This document shows positions 26,753 to 34,981 of a stretch of DNA of 64,000 nt, piece by piece; position 1 is the first letter of the stretch; the number at the start of each line of letters is the position of its first letter. Both the position numbers and the translations under genes were made by a program. Location: assembly GCA_017557535.1 (NCBI GenBank), contig JAFYYM010000070.1, forward strand, positions 124,001-188,000, given 5' to 3'. The stretch is from Bacteroidales bacterium. Lineage in GTDB: Bacteria > Bacteroidota > Bacteroidia > Bacteroidales > UBA932. The notes beneath the pieces are model-generated. The model was not told where the DNA came from. It worked only from the letters and a program-made list of their open reading frames with translations, and ran no database searches.

Positions 26753-28129
26753 TTAGATTGTGAATGATGTTTCTTTAATGATTTCTGACACGGTCGGGTG
26801 CGGGAAAACAACCTCCTGAAGTTGCTCGAGAGTCATCTCTGTCTCAATGGCGACGCAAGCGGCGCTTATGATCTCGGAGCATGGGTTACCAAGCATGTGG
26901 ACGCCCAGTACCTCATGGTACTTCGCACCGACGATCACCTTGCATATTCCCTCTCCCCTCTCATTCTCTGCGACGAAACGGCCCGCATAAGCCATGGGGA
27001 GTTTGACGACCTTGTAATCAATACCTTTCGCCTTGGCTTCAGCCTCAGTGAGTCCGACTCCGGCGACCTCAGGATTGGTGTATACCACTCCGGGGATGGC
27101 ATTGTAGCGCATCCTGTCAGCTTTTCCGAGGATATTATTGACAGCAACCTCCCCTTCACGTGACGCCGTGTGGGCAAGCATCGAGAATCCTGTCACATCT
27201 CCGGCGGCATAAACTCCGGGAACATTTGTCTTCATCTTCTCATCCACCTTGATTCCGTAAGGCCTTCCGGCTGGATTGAGAGCGAGTTCCACTCCGATAT
27301 TCTCAAGTCCGAATCCCTGGAGATTGGCCCTGCGGCCGACACTTACCAGAATCTTATCACCGCTTACCCGGCAAACCTGGCCTTCGGGGTTCTCATACAC
27401 AACGGTATTGCCCTCTATCCCGGTCACCTTGCAGCGCAGGCAGAATTGTACGCCTTTCTTCTCATACTGCTTCTGGAGCATATCGCTGATCTCATCATCA
27501 AGAGGACCGAGAATCTTCGGAAGCATCTCAACCACAGTGACTTTTGTGCCAAGTGTGCTGAAGAAAGCGGCGAACTCCATACCGATGACACCACCTCCGA
27601 TCACCACCAGTTCCTCAGGACGCTCGGTCATGTCCAGGATCTCACGGTTAGTCACGATGACGTCTCCAGCCTCTTTCAATCCCGGGAACGGAGGGACGGC
27701 GGCCTCAGAGCCAGTGCAAATCAAAAGATTCTTGGTGGTGTAGACATTCCCGCCAGCCTCGATCTTGACACCCTCGCTGTCACGTCCCTGGATTGTGGCG
27801 TTCTCAGCCACGACCTCCACCTTGTTACCCTTCATCGCGGCTTTCACACCTCCGACAAGCTTCTTGACAACCTTGTTCTTCCGGGCGACGATCTCATCAT
27901 ACTTGAACGAAGGATCGTTCACATAGACTCCGTAATGGTCGCCAGTCATGGCGTAATTGTAAACCTTGGCACTGTACAGAAGGGTCTTGGTCGGAATACA
28001 GCCCTCATTTAGGCACACTCCACCAAGCGACTTCCTCTCGAAAAGAACCACCTTTAATCCGGCGGCTCCCGCCCTTTCGGCGGCCACATAACCACCGGGG
28101 CCGCCACCGATAATCGCTAAATCGTACAT
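26753..28129 (-). CDS. lpdA: Dihydrolipoyl dehydrogenase (E3)
   Basis: Flavoprotein that reoxidises dihydrolipoyl-E2 with NAD+. 458 residues. FAD motif GGGPGGYVAAERA at 8-20; redox-active disulfide Cys39/Cys44 in GGVCLNEGCIPTKTL; NAD motif GGGVIGMEFA near 180; C-terminal base pair His444/Glu449 in HPTVSE. All catalytic residues are present. Second gene of the operon, 28 nt after E2. Confidence 0.95.
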   Translation of the reverse strand: MYDLAIIGGGPGGYVAAERAGAAGLKVVLFERKSLGGVCLNEGCIPTKTLLYSAKVYNYAMTGDHYGVYVNDPSFKYDEIVARKNKVVKKLVGGVKAAMKGNKVEVVAENATIQGRDSEGVKIEAGGNVYTTKNLLICTGSEAAVPPFPGLKEAGDVIVTNREILDMTERPEELVVIGGGVIGMEFAAFFSTLGTKVTVVEMLPKILGPLDDEISDMLQKQYEKKGVQFCLRCKVTGIEGNTVVYENPEGQVCRVSGDKILVSVGRRANLQGFGLENIGVELALNPAGRPYGIKVDEKMKTNVPGVYAAGDVTGFSMLAHTASREGEVAVNNILGKADRMRYNAIPGVVYTNPEVAGVGLTEAEAKAKGIDYKVVKLPMAYAGRFVAENERGEGICKVIVGAKYHEVLGVHMLGNPCSEIISAACVAIETEMTLEQLQEVVFPHPTVSEIIKETSFTI

Positions 28130-28157
28130 ATCTGAATTTGAATTATATCCTTATTCG

Positions 28158-29552
28158 TCAGAACTCGATGTCCAGAGTCTCAATCTCCGTCGCCACTTGT
28201 TTAAGGAAGCGGGTGGCCTCACCGCCGTCAAGAGCCCTGTGGTCATAGGTCAGCGAAAGGCCCAGGTAAGGCACAAACGCGAAGACTCCACCACCAAGGT
28301 CCTTAGGGCGAGGGACGATGGTGCCGACACCCAGAATGCCACTCTGGGGAAGGTTGATAACAGGAGTAAACCATTCGACCCCGAAACCTCCCAGATTGGA
28401 TACCGTGAAGGACGCCGCCTCAGAAGACAGCAAATCAGGATTGATACTACCCTTACGGCAATCATCAGCCACCTGCTTGAGCGTCTTGCTCAATTCCGTT
28501 ATCGAGAGATTCTCGGCGTGCTTGACGCAAGGGACCATAAGTCCGCGCTCAGTGTCAACCGCACATCCGAGATTGACAGTGTTGAATATCCTCATGGAAT
28601 CCCCAAGGCAGTGGGAATTGACTTTAGGGAATTTTTGAAGAGCCTTGATCACCGCGAAACACACGAAGTCATTGATGGTGACGTTGGCATCGATCTTCCC
28701 TTCCTCCAGAGCTTTCTTGGCTTTCTTCCGGAGAGCCTGGATCCTTCTCGCGTCAGCGCCGAGCATATGGGTGAGCTGGGCGGAGTTCTGCAGGGAATTG
28801 TACATGCTCTTGGCGATGAGCTTGCGCATATTGGACATCTTCTCGACCTGGAACTCGGAGCCTTCTCCGGCGATGTCGGTGTGGGATGGCTTCCATGTCT
28901 TGAGGTCGCTTCCCTTCACCATCCCGGCGAGACCTGTCCCGCTCGCTGGCGCCTGCAGGGCGCCCTCTGCCATCATTGCCTTGGCAAGGCCTGATCTGGG
29001 TGATGCGGCCGCGGCTATCACATCCCGCTCTATTACCCTGCCTCCAGGGCCGGAACCCGCGACTTGATTCGTGTCCACGCCTTTCTCTTCCGCCAGATGC
29101 TTTGCTCTTGGGGATACTCCGGACGGAGATGATGTCCCTCCGGGCACCACTGCCACCCTCGGCACGTTAAGAGGGGGGACCGGAGCTTCGCTCTGCGAAG
29201 CGAGCGGTGGGGTCGAGCGGAGCGAGACGGTGCCGGAGGGCGCGTAATCCCCGCCCGGAGCAGCCTGAGCAGCAGGTGCGTTGCCTCCGGGAGCGAACTC
29301 CTCGAAGGACTCACCTGGCTCGCCGATGACCATCACGTTGGTAAGGCACGGAATCTCGTCATTATCATTGAAAAAGCAGGCCAGGACGGTTCCTTCAAAC
29401 TTCGATTCCTCGTCAAATGAAGCCTTGTCGGTCTCATAGCTGAAAAGGATGTCTCCAACGGCGACCTTGTCGCCCACTTTCTTCTTGAACTCAGTTACGA
29501 TGCAGCTTTCTACAGATTGCCCCTGCTTGGGCATTATCACTACTTGCGCCAT
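28158..29552 (-). CDS. 2-oxo acid dehydrogenase E2 (dihydrolipoamide acyltransferase)
   Basis: A 464-residue core enzyme. One lipoyl domain (1-80) with Lys43 in ETDKASF; a linker (85-145); peripheral-subunit-binding domain (147-178, SPRAKHLAEEKGVD...); catalytic domain (220-464) with His438 and Asp442 in YDHRALDGG. Residues 105-139 of the linker are encoded by a repeat element that also occurs after the transketolase genes. First gene of the operon; promoter at 29590-29597. The acyl specificity (acetyl or branched-chain) is not clear. Confidence 0.92.
   Translation of the reverse strand: MAQVVIMPKQGQSVESCIVTEFKKKVGDKVAVGDILFSYETDKASFDEESKFEGTVLACFFNDNDEIPCLTNVMVIGEPGESFEEFAPGGNAPAAQAAPGGDYAPSGTVSLRSTPPLASQSEAPVPPLNVPRVAVVPGGTSSPSGVSPRAKHLAEEKGVDTNQVAGSGPGGRVIERDVIAAAASPRSGLAKAMMAEGALQAPASGTGLAGMVKGSDLKTWKPSHTDIAGEGSEFQVEKMSNMRKLIAKSMYNSLQNSAQLTHMLGADARRIQALRKKAKKALEEGKIDANVTINDFVCFAVIKALQKFPKVNSHCLGDSMRIFNTVNLGCAVDTERGLMVPCVKHAENLSITELSKTLKQVADDCRKGSINPDLLSSEAASFTVSNLGGFGVEWFTPVINLPQSGILGVGTIVPRPKDLGGGVFAFVPYLGLSLTYDHRALDGGEATRFLKQVATEIETLDIEF
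29136..29240. repeat. Repeat element copy A, in frame in the E2 linker, inside an inverted repeat
   Basis: The core (29146-29231) begins with 41 nt (29146-29186) identical to 31522-31562 and contains the hairpin CTTCGC/GCGAAG. The flanks CCCTCCGGgCACC (29136-29148) and GGTGCCGGAGGG (29229-29240) are inverted repeats. The whole is 105 nt, exactly 35 codons, so the E2 frame is kept. It encodes residues 105-139 of E2. Confidence 0.75.
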
Positions 29553-29589
29553 TAATTATGAATTTTATAAGGCCCATCAAAAGACCATA

Positions 29590-29597
29590 CAAAGTTA
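29590..29597 (-). promoter_or_regulatory. -7 promoter box for the E2-E3-E1 operon
   Basis: TAACTTTG on the minus strand, 37 nt before the E2 ATG. Back to back with the transketolase promoter box. Confidence 0.5.
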
Positions 29598-29624
29598 AAA
29601 TTTCCTGTTGAGATAAAAAAGGAT

Positions 29625-29632
29625 TATATTTG
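29625..29632 (+). promoter_or_regulatory. -7 promoter box for the transketolase genes
   Basis: TATATTTG, exact TAnnTTTG match, 50 nt before the ATG at 29683. Confidence 0.5.
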
Positions 29633-29682
29633 TATGCTTTACACAAAAAGCATTATTCAAACTAAAAATATCAAACACCAAA

Positions 29683-30528
29683 ATGCGATCAACAGAAGAT
29701 CTGAAGAAGATTGCCTCTCAAGTCAGAAGAGACATCATCAGGATGGTCGCCCTGGCCAAGTCCGGACATCCGGGCGGTTCCATGAGCAGCACCGATTTCA
29801 TGACTGCACTCTATTTCGGAGTCATGGATCAGGATCCAGCCACCTGGACCCGTGAGGGAGCTGGTCAGGACACTTTCATCCTCTCCGCCGGGCACCTCAC
29901 CCCCATGTATTATTCAATCCTCTCAAGGGCCGGGTATTTCCCGCTCTCTGAGTTGGCCAGTTTCCGCAAGTTCGGAACCCGTCTCCAGGGACATCCTTCC
30001 GTTAGGAAAGGACTTCCGGGAGTGTTCCAGGCTGCGGGATCACTGGGTCAGGGGCTTTCAGTGGCCGTCGGAATGGCTCTCGGCAAGAAATCCACCAAGG
30101 ACAACCACAATGTGTACGTTCTCTGCGGTGACGGAGAGTCCGAGGAAGGCCAGATCTGGGAGGCCGCCATGTTCGCCGCCCATCACAAGGTTGACAACCT
30201 AATCGCAATGACGGATGTGAACGGACAGCAGATTGACGGAACGACCGAGTCTGTAGCCGGTCTGGGAGACCTTGCCACGAAATGGCAGGCCTTCGGTTGG
30301 GAGACCATCTCCGCTGACGGACACGATATGGATAAGATTCTTGAGGCTTTCGCCAAGGCCAAGGAGCTGGTCGGCAAAGGAAAGCCTATCATGATCCTGT
30401 TCACCACCGAGATGGGACATGGCGTGGACTTCATGGCCGGTACCCACAAATGGCATGGGAGCGTACCTAACGACGATCAGTGCAAGGTCGCATTGGCCCA
30501 ACTGCCGGAGACTTTGGGAGATTTCTAA
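29683..30528 (+). CDS. Transketolase, N-terminal (ThDP-binding) subunit
   Basis: 281 residues: the first half of a split transketolase, which moves two-carbon ketol units in the pentose phosphate pathway. KSGHPGGSMSS near 27 and the ThDP motif GDGESEEGQIWEA...N near 148 are present. The second half is the next gene, 12 nt downstream. Split transketolases are known in many anaerobic bacteria and archaea. Confidence 0.93.
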   Translation: MRSTEDLKKIASQVRRDIIRMVALAKSGHPGGSMSSTDFMTALYFGVMDQDPATWTREGAGQDTFILSAGHLTPMYYSILSRAGYFPLSELASFRKFGTRLQGHPSVRKGLPGVFQAAGSLGQGLSVAVGMALGKKSTKDNHNVYVLCGDGESEEGQIWEAAMFAAHHKVDNLIAMTDVNGQQIDGTTESVAGLGDLATKWQAFGWETISADGHDMDKILEAFAKAKELVGKGKPIMILFTTEMGHGVDFMAGTHKWHGSVPNDDQCKVALAQLPETLGDF

Positions 30529-30540
30529 AATCAGATTATC

Positions 30541-31491
30541 ATGAAAAAATATACAGATAGAGGAAAGAAAGACACCCGCAGCGGTTTCGGTGAAGGCCTT
30601 CTCCAGGCGGGCAAAGCGGATCCAAAGGTCGTGGCTCTGACCGCCGACCTCAAGGGATCCCTCAAAATGGACGCTTTCGCAGCCGAGTTCCCCGACAGGT
30701 ATTTTGAGTGCGGTATCGCTGAGGCCAATATGATCGGAACCGCCGCCGGCATGGCCCTGACTGGGCTTGTCCCTTTCGCTGGCTCTTTCGCAGAGTTCGT
30801 CACCGGACGAGTGTATGACCAGATCAGGATGGAAGTCTGCTACGGTAAAGCCAATGTGAAGATAGCGTCCTCCCACGCCGGTATCACCCTGGGCGAAGAC
30901 GGAGCGACCCATCAGACAATGGAGGACATCGCCCTTATGCGCGTCCTTCCCGACATGGTGGTCATCAACCCTTGCGACTGGACCCAGACAAAGAACGCGA
31001 CCATTGCCGCAGCTAAGTATAACGGTCCTGTATACCTTCGCTTCGGAAGGCCGAAAGTGGCTGATTTCATGCCCGATGAACCGTTCGAGATCGGCAAGGC
31101 ATATGTGCTCAACGAAGGCAAGGACGTGACTATCGTTGCCACCGGGCATATGGTCTGGGAGGCTCTGAAAGCCGCTGAGACACTCGAGGGAGAGGGCATT
31201 TGCGCGGATGTCATTGACGTCGCCACCATCAAACCGCTTGACAAAGCCACTATCATCGCCTCCGCAATCAAGACTGGGGCAGTGGTAGTCGCGGAGGAGC
31301 ACAACATGGCCGGTGGTCTTGGCGAACTCATAGCCGGAGTCCTGGCATTGACATCTCCCAAGCCGATCGAGTTCGTCAACGGAAAGGACACATTCGGTCA
31401 AAGCGGGACTCCTTCCGAGCTTTTGGCAGCCTATGGGATTGACGCCAACGGCATAGCCGACGCCGCTCGAAGAATCATCGAGCGCAAATAA
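30541..31491 (+). CDS. Transketolase, C-terminal subunit
   Basis: 316 residues: the pyrimidine-binding and C-terminal domains. FECGIAEANMIGTAAGMA carries the Glu that activates the thiamine cofactor, and GEDGATHQTMEDIALMR is the conserved segment after it. Partner of the gene 12 nt upstream. The stop is 8 nt before the large terminator hairpin at 31500-31626. Confidence 0.93.
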   Translation: MKKYTDRGKKDTRSGFGEGLLQAGKADPKVVALTADLKGSLKMDAFAAEFPDRYFECGIAEANMIGTAAGMALTGLVPFAGSFAEFVTGRVYDQIRMEVCYGKANVKIASSHAGITLGEDGATHQTMEDIALMRVLPDMVVINPCDWTQTKNATIAAAKYNGPVYLRFGRPKVADFMPDEPFEIGKAYVLNEGKDVTIVATGHMVWEALKAAETLEGEGICADVIDVATIKPLDKATIIASAIKTGAVVVAEEHNMAGGLGELIAGVLALTSPKPIEFVNGKDTFGQSGTPSELLAAYGIDANGIADAARRIIERK

Positions 31492-31499
31492 AAGAAGAC

Positions 31500-31626
31500 A
31501 AAAAAGGCGTTCAGTCCCAGAACCACTGCCACCCTCGGCACGTTAAGAGGGGGGACCGGAGCGGCGCATCGCGACGCGAGCGGTGGGGCCGCGAAGCGGC
31601 GGTTCTGGGATTGAAGCGCCTTTTTT
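31500..31626. terminator. Bidirectional terminator hairpin with a repeat in its loop
   Basis: Outer arms: AAAAAAGGCG then TTCAGTCCCAGAACC on the left, and GGTTCTGGGATTGAAG then CGCCTTTTTT on the right, pairing over about 25 nt with one gap and one mismatch. A and T runs flank the stem, so it can act on both strands. The apical loop, normally a few bases, is about 82 nt and holds repeat copy B. Confidence 0.7.
31522..31603. repeat. Repeat element copy B, in the loop of the tkt terminator
   Basis: The first 41 nt (31522-31562) are identical to 29146-29186 and the segment GCGAGCGGTGGGG recurs further in; the middle hairpin differs (CGC-atc-GCG versus CTTCGC/GCGAAG). As in copy A, it starts with ACC and ends with GGT, and the bases just outside pair with each other (CCCAGA/TCTGGG here, CCCTCCGG/CCGGAGGG in copy A). 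Confidence 0.75.
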
Positions 31627-31654
31627 GGATTATTATAATTAACTAAACAAAACT

Positions 31655-32341
31655 ATGAGAATCAAAGAATTATGCGCGGACGAGCGTCCGCGGGAGAAAA
31701 TGTTCTCCAAAGGGCCTGAGGCCCTCAGTAACGCCGAGCTTCTTGCCATACTCATCGGCTCGGGGACCAGGAAAGACAATGTCCTGGTCGTGGCCAACAA
31801 ACTCCTTTCCGCCGCCCAAGGGCGGCTCTCCGGTATCGCCTCCATGGATTCGCATGAGATCATGTCGATGGACGGGATTGGTTCAGGCCGGTACTCTTCC
31901 ATCGCCGCCGCTTTCGAGCTTGGAAGAAGATGCTGCCTGGAAGATCCTGGTTTGGAGAAGATTCCGCTTTGCGAGCCAGGGATGGTGTTCAAAATCATGA
32001 TTCCACACATGAAAGGACTTGACCACGAGGAGTTTTGGATATTATTCTTGACAAGAGCGAACTACTTGATCCACAAGGAGATGATTAGTTCAGGCGGTCT
32101 CTCCGCGACAGTGGTCGACCCGAGGCTCGTGGTAAAAAAGGCCCTGGACAAAAGAGCCTGCGGGATAATCATGGTGCACAACCACCCATCCGGCAATCCC
32201 ATGCCCGGAAAAGAGGATCTCGATCAGACCGCGGGAATGAAGAAAGCCGCCGGGACTTTCGATATCGCCTTGCTCGATCATATTATCATCTGTGACGACC
32301 GCTACTTCAGCTTCGCTGACGATAGGATCTATTTGGCCTGA
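31655..32341 (+). CDS. radC: RadC/JAB-domain protein
   Basis: 228 residues. A helix-hairpin-helix region (about 60-95, MDGIGSGRYSSIAAAFELG) precedes the JAB metal-binding domain with His175, His177 and Asp188 in VHNHPSGNPMPGKEDLD. RadC was named for DNA repair, but that role is disputed; the biochemical function is unknown. It follows the transketolase terminator and lacks an obvious own promoter box in the 28-nt gap. Confidence 0.88.
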   Translation: MRIKELCADERPREKMFSKGPEALSNAELLAILIGSGTRKDNVLVVANKLLSAAQGRLSGIASMDSHEIMSMDGIGSGRYSSIAAAFELGRRCCLEDPGLEKIPLCEPGMVFKIMIPHMKGLDHEEFWILFLTRANYLIHKEMISSGGLSATVVDPRLVVKKALDKRACGIIMVHNHPSGNPMPGKEDLDQTAGMKKAAGTFDIALLDHIIICDDRYFSFADDRIYLA

Positions 32342-32364
32342 CAAGATACTACGAAGGCGAAAAA

Positions 32365-32396
32365 TTTGCGCAGGTTGAAATAAATCTTTAATTTTG
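32365..32396 (+). promoter_or_regulatory. upp promoter (-33 TTTG, -7 TAATTTTG)
   Basis: TTTG at 32365-32368 and TAATTTTG at 32389-32396, 20 bp apart: both boxes match the Bacteroidota consensus exactly. The best two-box promoter in the window. The ATG is at 32423. Confidence 0.65.
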
Positions 32397-32422
32397 GTTT
32401 CAGTAACCATCCTCTCGAAACC

Positions 32423-33082
32423 ATGAAAGTAATCAACCTGGGAGAGACCAATTCGGCTCTCGGCGACATCATCGCGCAGATACGTGACAGGAAAATCCAG
32501 AAAGACCGTCTCCGCTTCCGTTTCAACCTGGAGAGAATAGGGGCCATTTTCGCATATGAATTGAGCAAGATCCTGGAGTACTCTCAAAAGGAAGTCACCA
32601 CACCCCTCGCCACGGCCATGGTCAACACCAGGGACACAAAAATCGTGGCCGCGACCATCCTGCGCGCGGGGCTCCCGCTTCACAAGGGTATCATGGACGT
32701 TTTTGACAACGCTGAAAGCGCATTCATTGCTGCTTATAGGAAATATGACAAGGCCGATGAGTTCCATATCGCTATCGAGTATTGCACCTGCCCTTCCTTG
32801 ACTGGAAAGGTCCTGATACTCGCTGACTCGATGATAGCCTCTGGAGCCTCTATGGAAATAGCTTATGATAAACTCGTGGATGAGGGTGGCAAGCCCGCCT
32901 TCACCCACTTCATAAGCCCCGTCACAAGTGTATATGCCGTGGAATACCTCCAGAAACGTCTTCCGGAGAACACTTGCCTGTGGACAGGAGCGATTGACGA
33001 GGAGTTGACGAGCCAGTCCTATATTATTCCCGGAATCGGTGACGCCGGTGACCTGGCGTTCGGAGCTAAGGCGAATCTATAG
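32423..33082 (+). CDS. upp: Uracil phosphoribosyltransferase
   Basis: 219 residues; salvages uracil to UMP using PRPP. The PRPP loop is ADSMIASGAS (about 136-145), a variant of the usual DPMLATGGS, and the uracil-binding C-terminus is present (YIIPGIGDAGDLAFGAKAN). It has its own two-box promoter and overlaps the convergent rpoN gene by 6 nt. Confidence 0.9.
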   Translation: MKVINLGETNSALGDIIAQIRDRKIQKDRLRFRFNLERIGAIFAYELSKILEYSQKEVTTPLATAMVNTRDTKIVAATILRAGLPLHKGIMDVFDNAESAFIAAYRKYDKADEFHIAIEYCTCPSLTGKVLILADSMIASGASMEIAYDKLVDEGGKPAFTHFISPVTSVYAVEYLQKRLPENTCLWTGAIDEELTSQSYIIPGIGDAGDLAFGAKANL

Positions 33083-34489
33083 CTCCTTTCTGAGTCTTGC
33101 CTTAGGAATATCCAGTTGGTCGCGGTACTTGGCTATGGTACGGCGGGCCACTTTATAGCCCTTCTTCCCCATCTCCGCGACCAGTTGGTCATCAGTTAAA
33201 GGCTTGCGTTTGTCCTCAGAATCGACGCAATCCTTCAGGGCTTTCTTGAGCTCCCGGGTTGAGACTTCCTCACCTTCCTGATTCTCAAGGCCTTCAGAGA
33301 AGAAATACTTGAGAGGGAAAATCCCGAAATGAGTCTCAATGTACTTGCTGTTGACCACACGCGATATCGTAGAGATGTCAAAACCGGTCTTTTCGGCTAT
33401 ATCCTTGAGTACCATTGGTTTAAGATGGGATTCATCACCATCCATGAAGTACTCATGCTGATATTCCAAAATGGCCTCCATCGTGCTCTTCAAGGTGTTG
33501 TGACGCTGTTTCAGAGCCTCGACAAACCATTTCGCGGAATCCAGTTTCTGCTTCACGAAAGTAGCCGCCTCTTTGCGCTGGCGATCCGTAGACCCCTGGC
33601 TCTCGGCGAGAAGTTCAGCGTATTTTTTGTTCACCCGTATTTCCGGGATAGAGAACCGGGGCATCGAAAGCCTCATCTCCCCATCCTCAATATCGAGCAC
33701 GAAATCCGGAACAATCTGTTGAGCCTGATCGTTGTACGAGTCATCAATCTGGCCGCCGGGGGAAGGGTTCAGCTTGACTATCCTTGAGATAACAGCTTTC
33801 ATCTCATCCTCGGAAAGACCCAGTTTCGAGATGATCTTCTGGAAATGCTTGTTGGAGAACTCCTGGAAATAATCCCGGAGGATAGTCTCGGCCAATTGGA
33901 CTTCCCTGGTCTGGTTTTGCGCCTTAAGCTGGAGAAGCAAGCACTCCCTCAGGTCCCTCGCGCCAACCCCCGCAGGCTCGAATTCCTGGATCAAGGAAAG
34001 CAAACGCTCCACCTCCTCAGGGCTAGATTCAATATTGGCCCGGAAAGCCAGGTCATCAACTACGCTGTCGATATCCCTGCGAAGGTAACCCGCAGCGTCA
34101 AGACTACCTATGATGAAAGCCGCCACATCATGATCGTGCTTCGATAGGTTCCGAAATCCAAGCTGTTCCAGAAGGCTCTGGGTGAAGCTTTCCTTGACAG
34201 AGAAGGTGTTGTACTGCGGACGTTCATCCTTCCCGTAATTATTGACCCGTAACTTATATGAAGGGATGGGATCATCGGCGTCCATCTCGTCTATAGAGAC
34301 ATCCCTGGGCTCGTCGTCAGAGTCTTCCTTCTCAGGAGCGGGCGAATCATCCAAGACAGGATTGTCTTCCAATTCGGCCTTTACCCGCTGTTCCAGCTCC
34401 TGGATCGGCAGCTCAATCAGCTTAATGGTCTGGATCTGAAGTGGGGAAAGCTTCTGAGTCTGCTTGAGTTCGAGTCCTTGCTTGAGCAT
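33077..34489 (-). CDS. rpoN: RNA polymerase sigma-54 factor
   Basis: 470 residues. Region I is Gln/Leu-rich (LKQTQKLSPLQIQTIKLI), followed by an acidic region II, the core-binding region, the HTH and the RpoN box ARRTIAKYR at 448-456, which reads the -24 element. It needs an AAA+ activator; none is in the window. It starts 3 nt after the stop of the SPOR gene, so it is co-transcribed with it and the LEA-like lipoprotein. Confidence 0.95.
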   Translation of the reverse strand: MLKQGLELKQTQKLSPLQIQTIKLIELPIQELEQRVKAELEDNPVLDDSPAPEKEDSDDEPRDVSIDEMDADDPIPSYKLRVNNYGKDERPQYNTFSVKESFTQSLLEQLGFRNLSKHDHDVAAFIIGSLDAAGYLRRDIDSVVDDLAFRANIESSPEEVERLLSLIQEFEPAGVGARDLRECLLLQLKAQNQTREVQLAETILRDYFQEFSNKHFQKIISKLGLSEDEMKAVISRIVKLNPSPGGQIDDSYNDQAQQIVPDFVLDIEDGEMRLSMPRFSIPEIRVNKKYAELLAESQGSTDRQRKEAATFVKQKLDSAKWFVEALKQRHNTLKSTMEAILEYQHEYFMDGDESHLKPMVLKDIAEKTGFDISTISRVVNSKYIETHFGIFPLKYFFSEGLENQEGEEVSTRELKKALKDCVDSEDKRKPLTDDQLVAEMGKKGYKVARRTIAKYRDQLDIPKARLRKEL

Positions 34490-34492
34490 AAC

Positions 34493-34981
34493 CTAAAAGA
34501 TTGATCCCACCGGGGGATAATTGATGGTTTCCTTGACGATGAAGGCGGAAGGAAAAGACCCTTTCACCTGCTGAAGGAGACGCATGGCCTCTGACTTCGT
34601 CCTGAAATCACCCACAGTGACCTTGAAGAAAGGATTTGAATATGTTCTGTAAGCGGCTATACCCGGATACATCCCCTTGAAACGACCCATGGCAGCCTCG
34701 GATGCTCCCCTGGAATTCTGCTTATTGTCATTGAATATTCTCACACGATAGCCTGATAGCCTCCTCGAAGAATTGGAGGATATCTGACGGTTCATCGAAG
34801 CGAGTATAGCTTGTGACTGATGAACAGTTACATTCGGAAGCAGATTGAAAATGCTTTTTCCTATGAGGGTCGAGTCCACGGCCGGAGCGAGGGTCACGTC
34901 CCTCGTTTCCTGAGCTCCCGCTCCTATAGACAACCCAAGGCTCAAGGCCATGGTGAATACTAAAACAAAAAACCTTCTCAT
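34493..34981 (-). CDS. Secreted SPOR-like domain protein
   Basis: 162 residues with a signal peptide (ends GAGAQ). Residues 77-150 resemble a SPOR fold (GYRVRIFNDNKQNSRGASEAAMGRF..., then FFKVTVGDFRTKSEAMRLLQQV), which binds peptidoglycan. Second SPOR protein in the window. It overlaps the upstream lipoprotein gene by ATGA. Confidence 0.72.
   Translation of the reverse strand: MRRFFVLVFTMALSLGLSIGAGAQETRDVTLAPAVDSTLIGKSIFNLLPNVTVHQSQAILASMNRQISSNSSRRLSGYRVRIFNDNKQNSRGASEAAMGRFKGMYPGIAAYRTYSNPFFKVTVGDFRTKSEAMRLLQQVKGSFPSAFIVKETINYPPVGSIF

Noticed and set aside
30199..31401. 400-codon minus-strand ORF across the transketolase genes
   Set aside because: Antisense shadow; no recognisable domain and it covers conserved transketolase sequence.
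31492..31654. tRNA or small structured RNA after transketolase
   Set aside because: The strong fold is explained by a terminator stem with a repeat in the loop; no cloverleaf or anticodon arm could be drawn.
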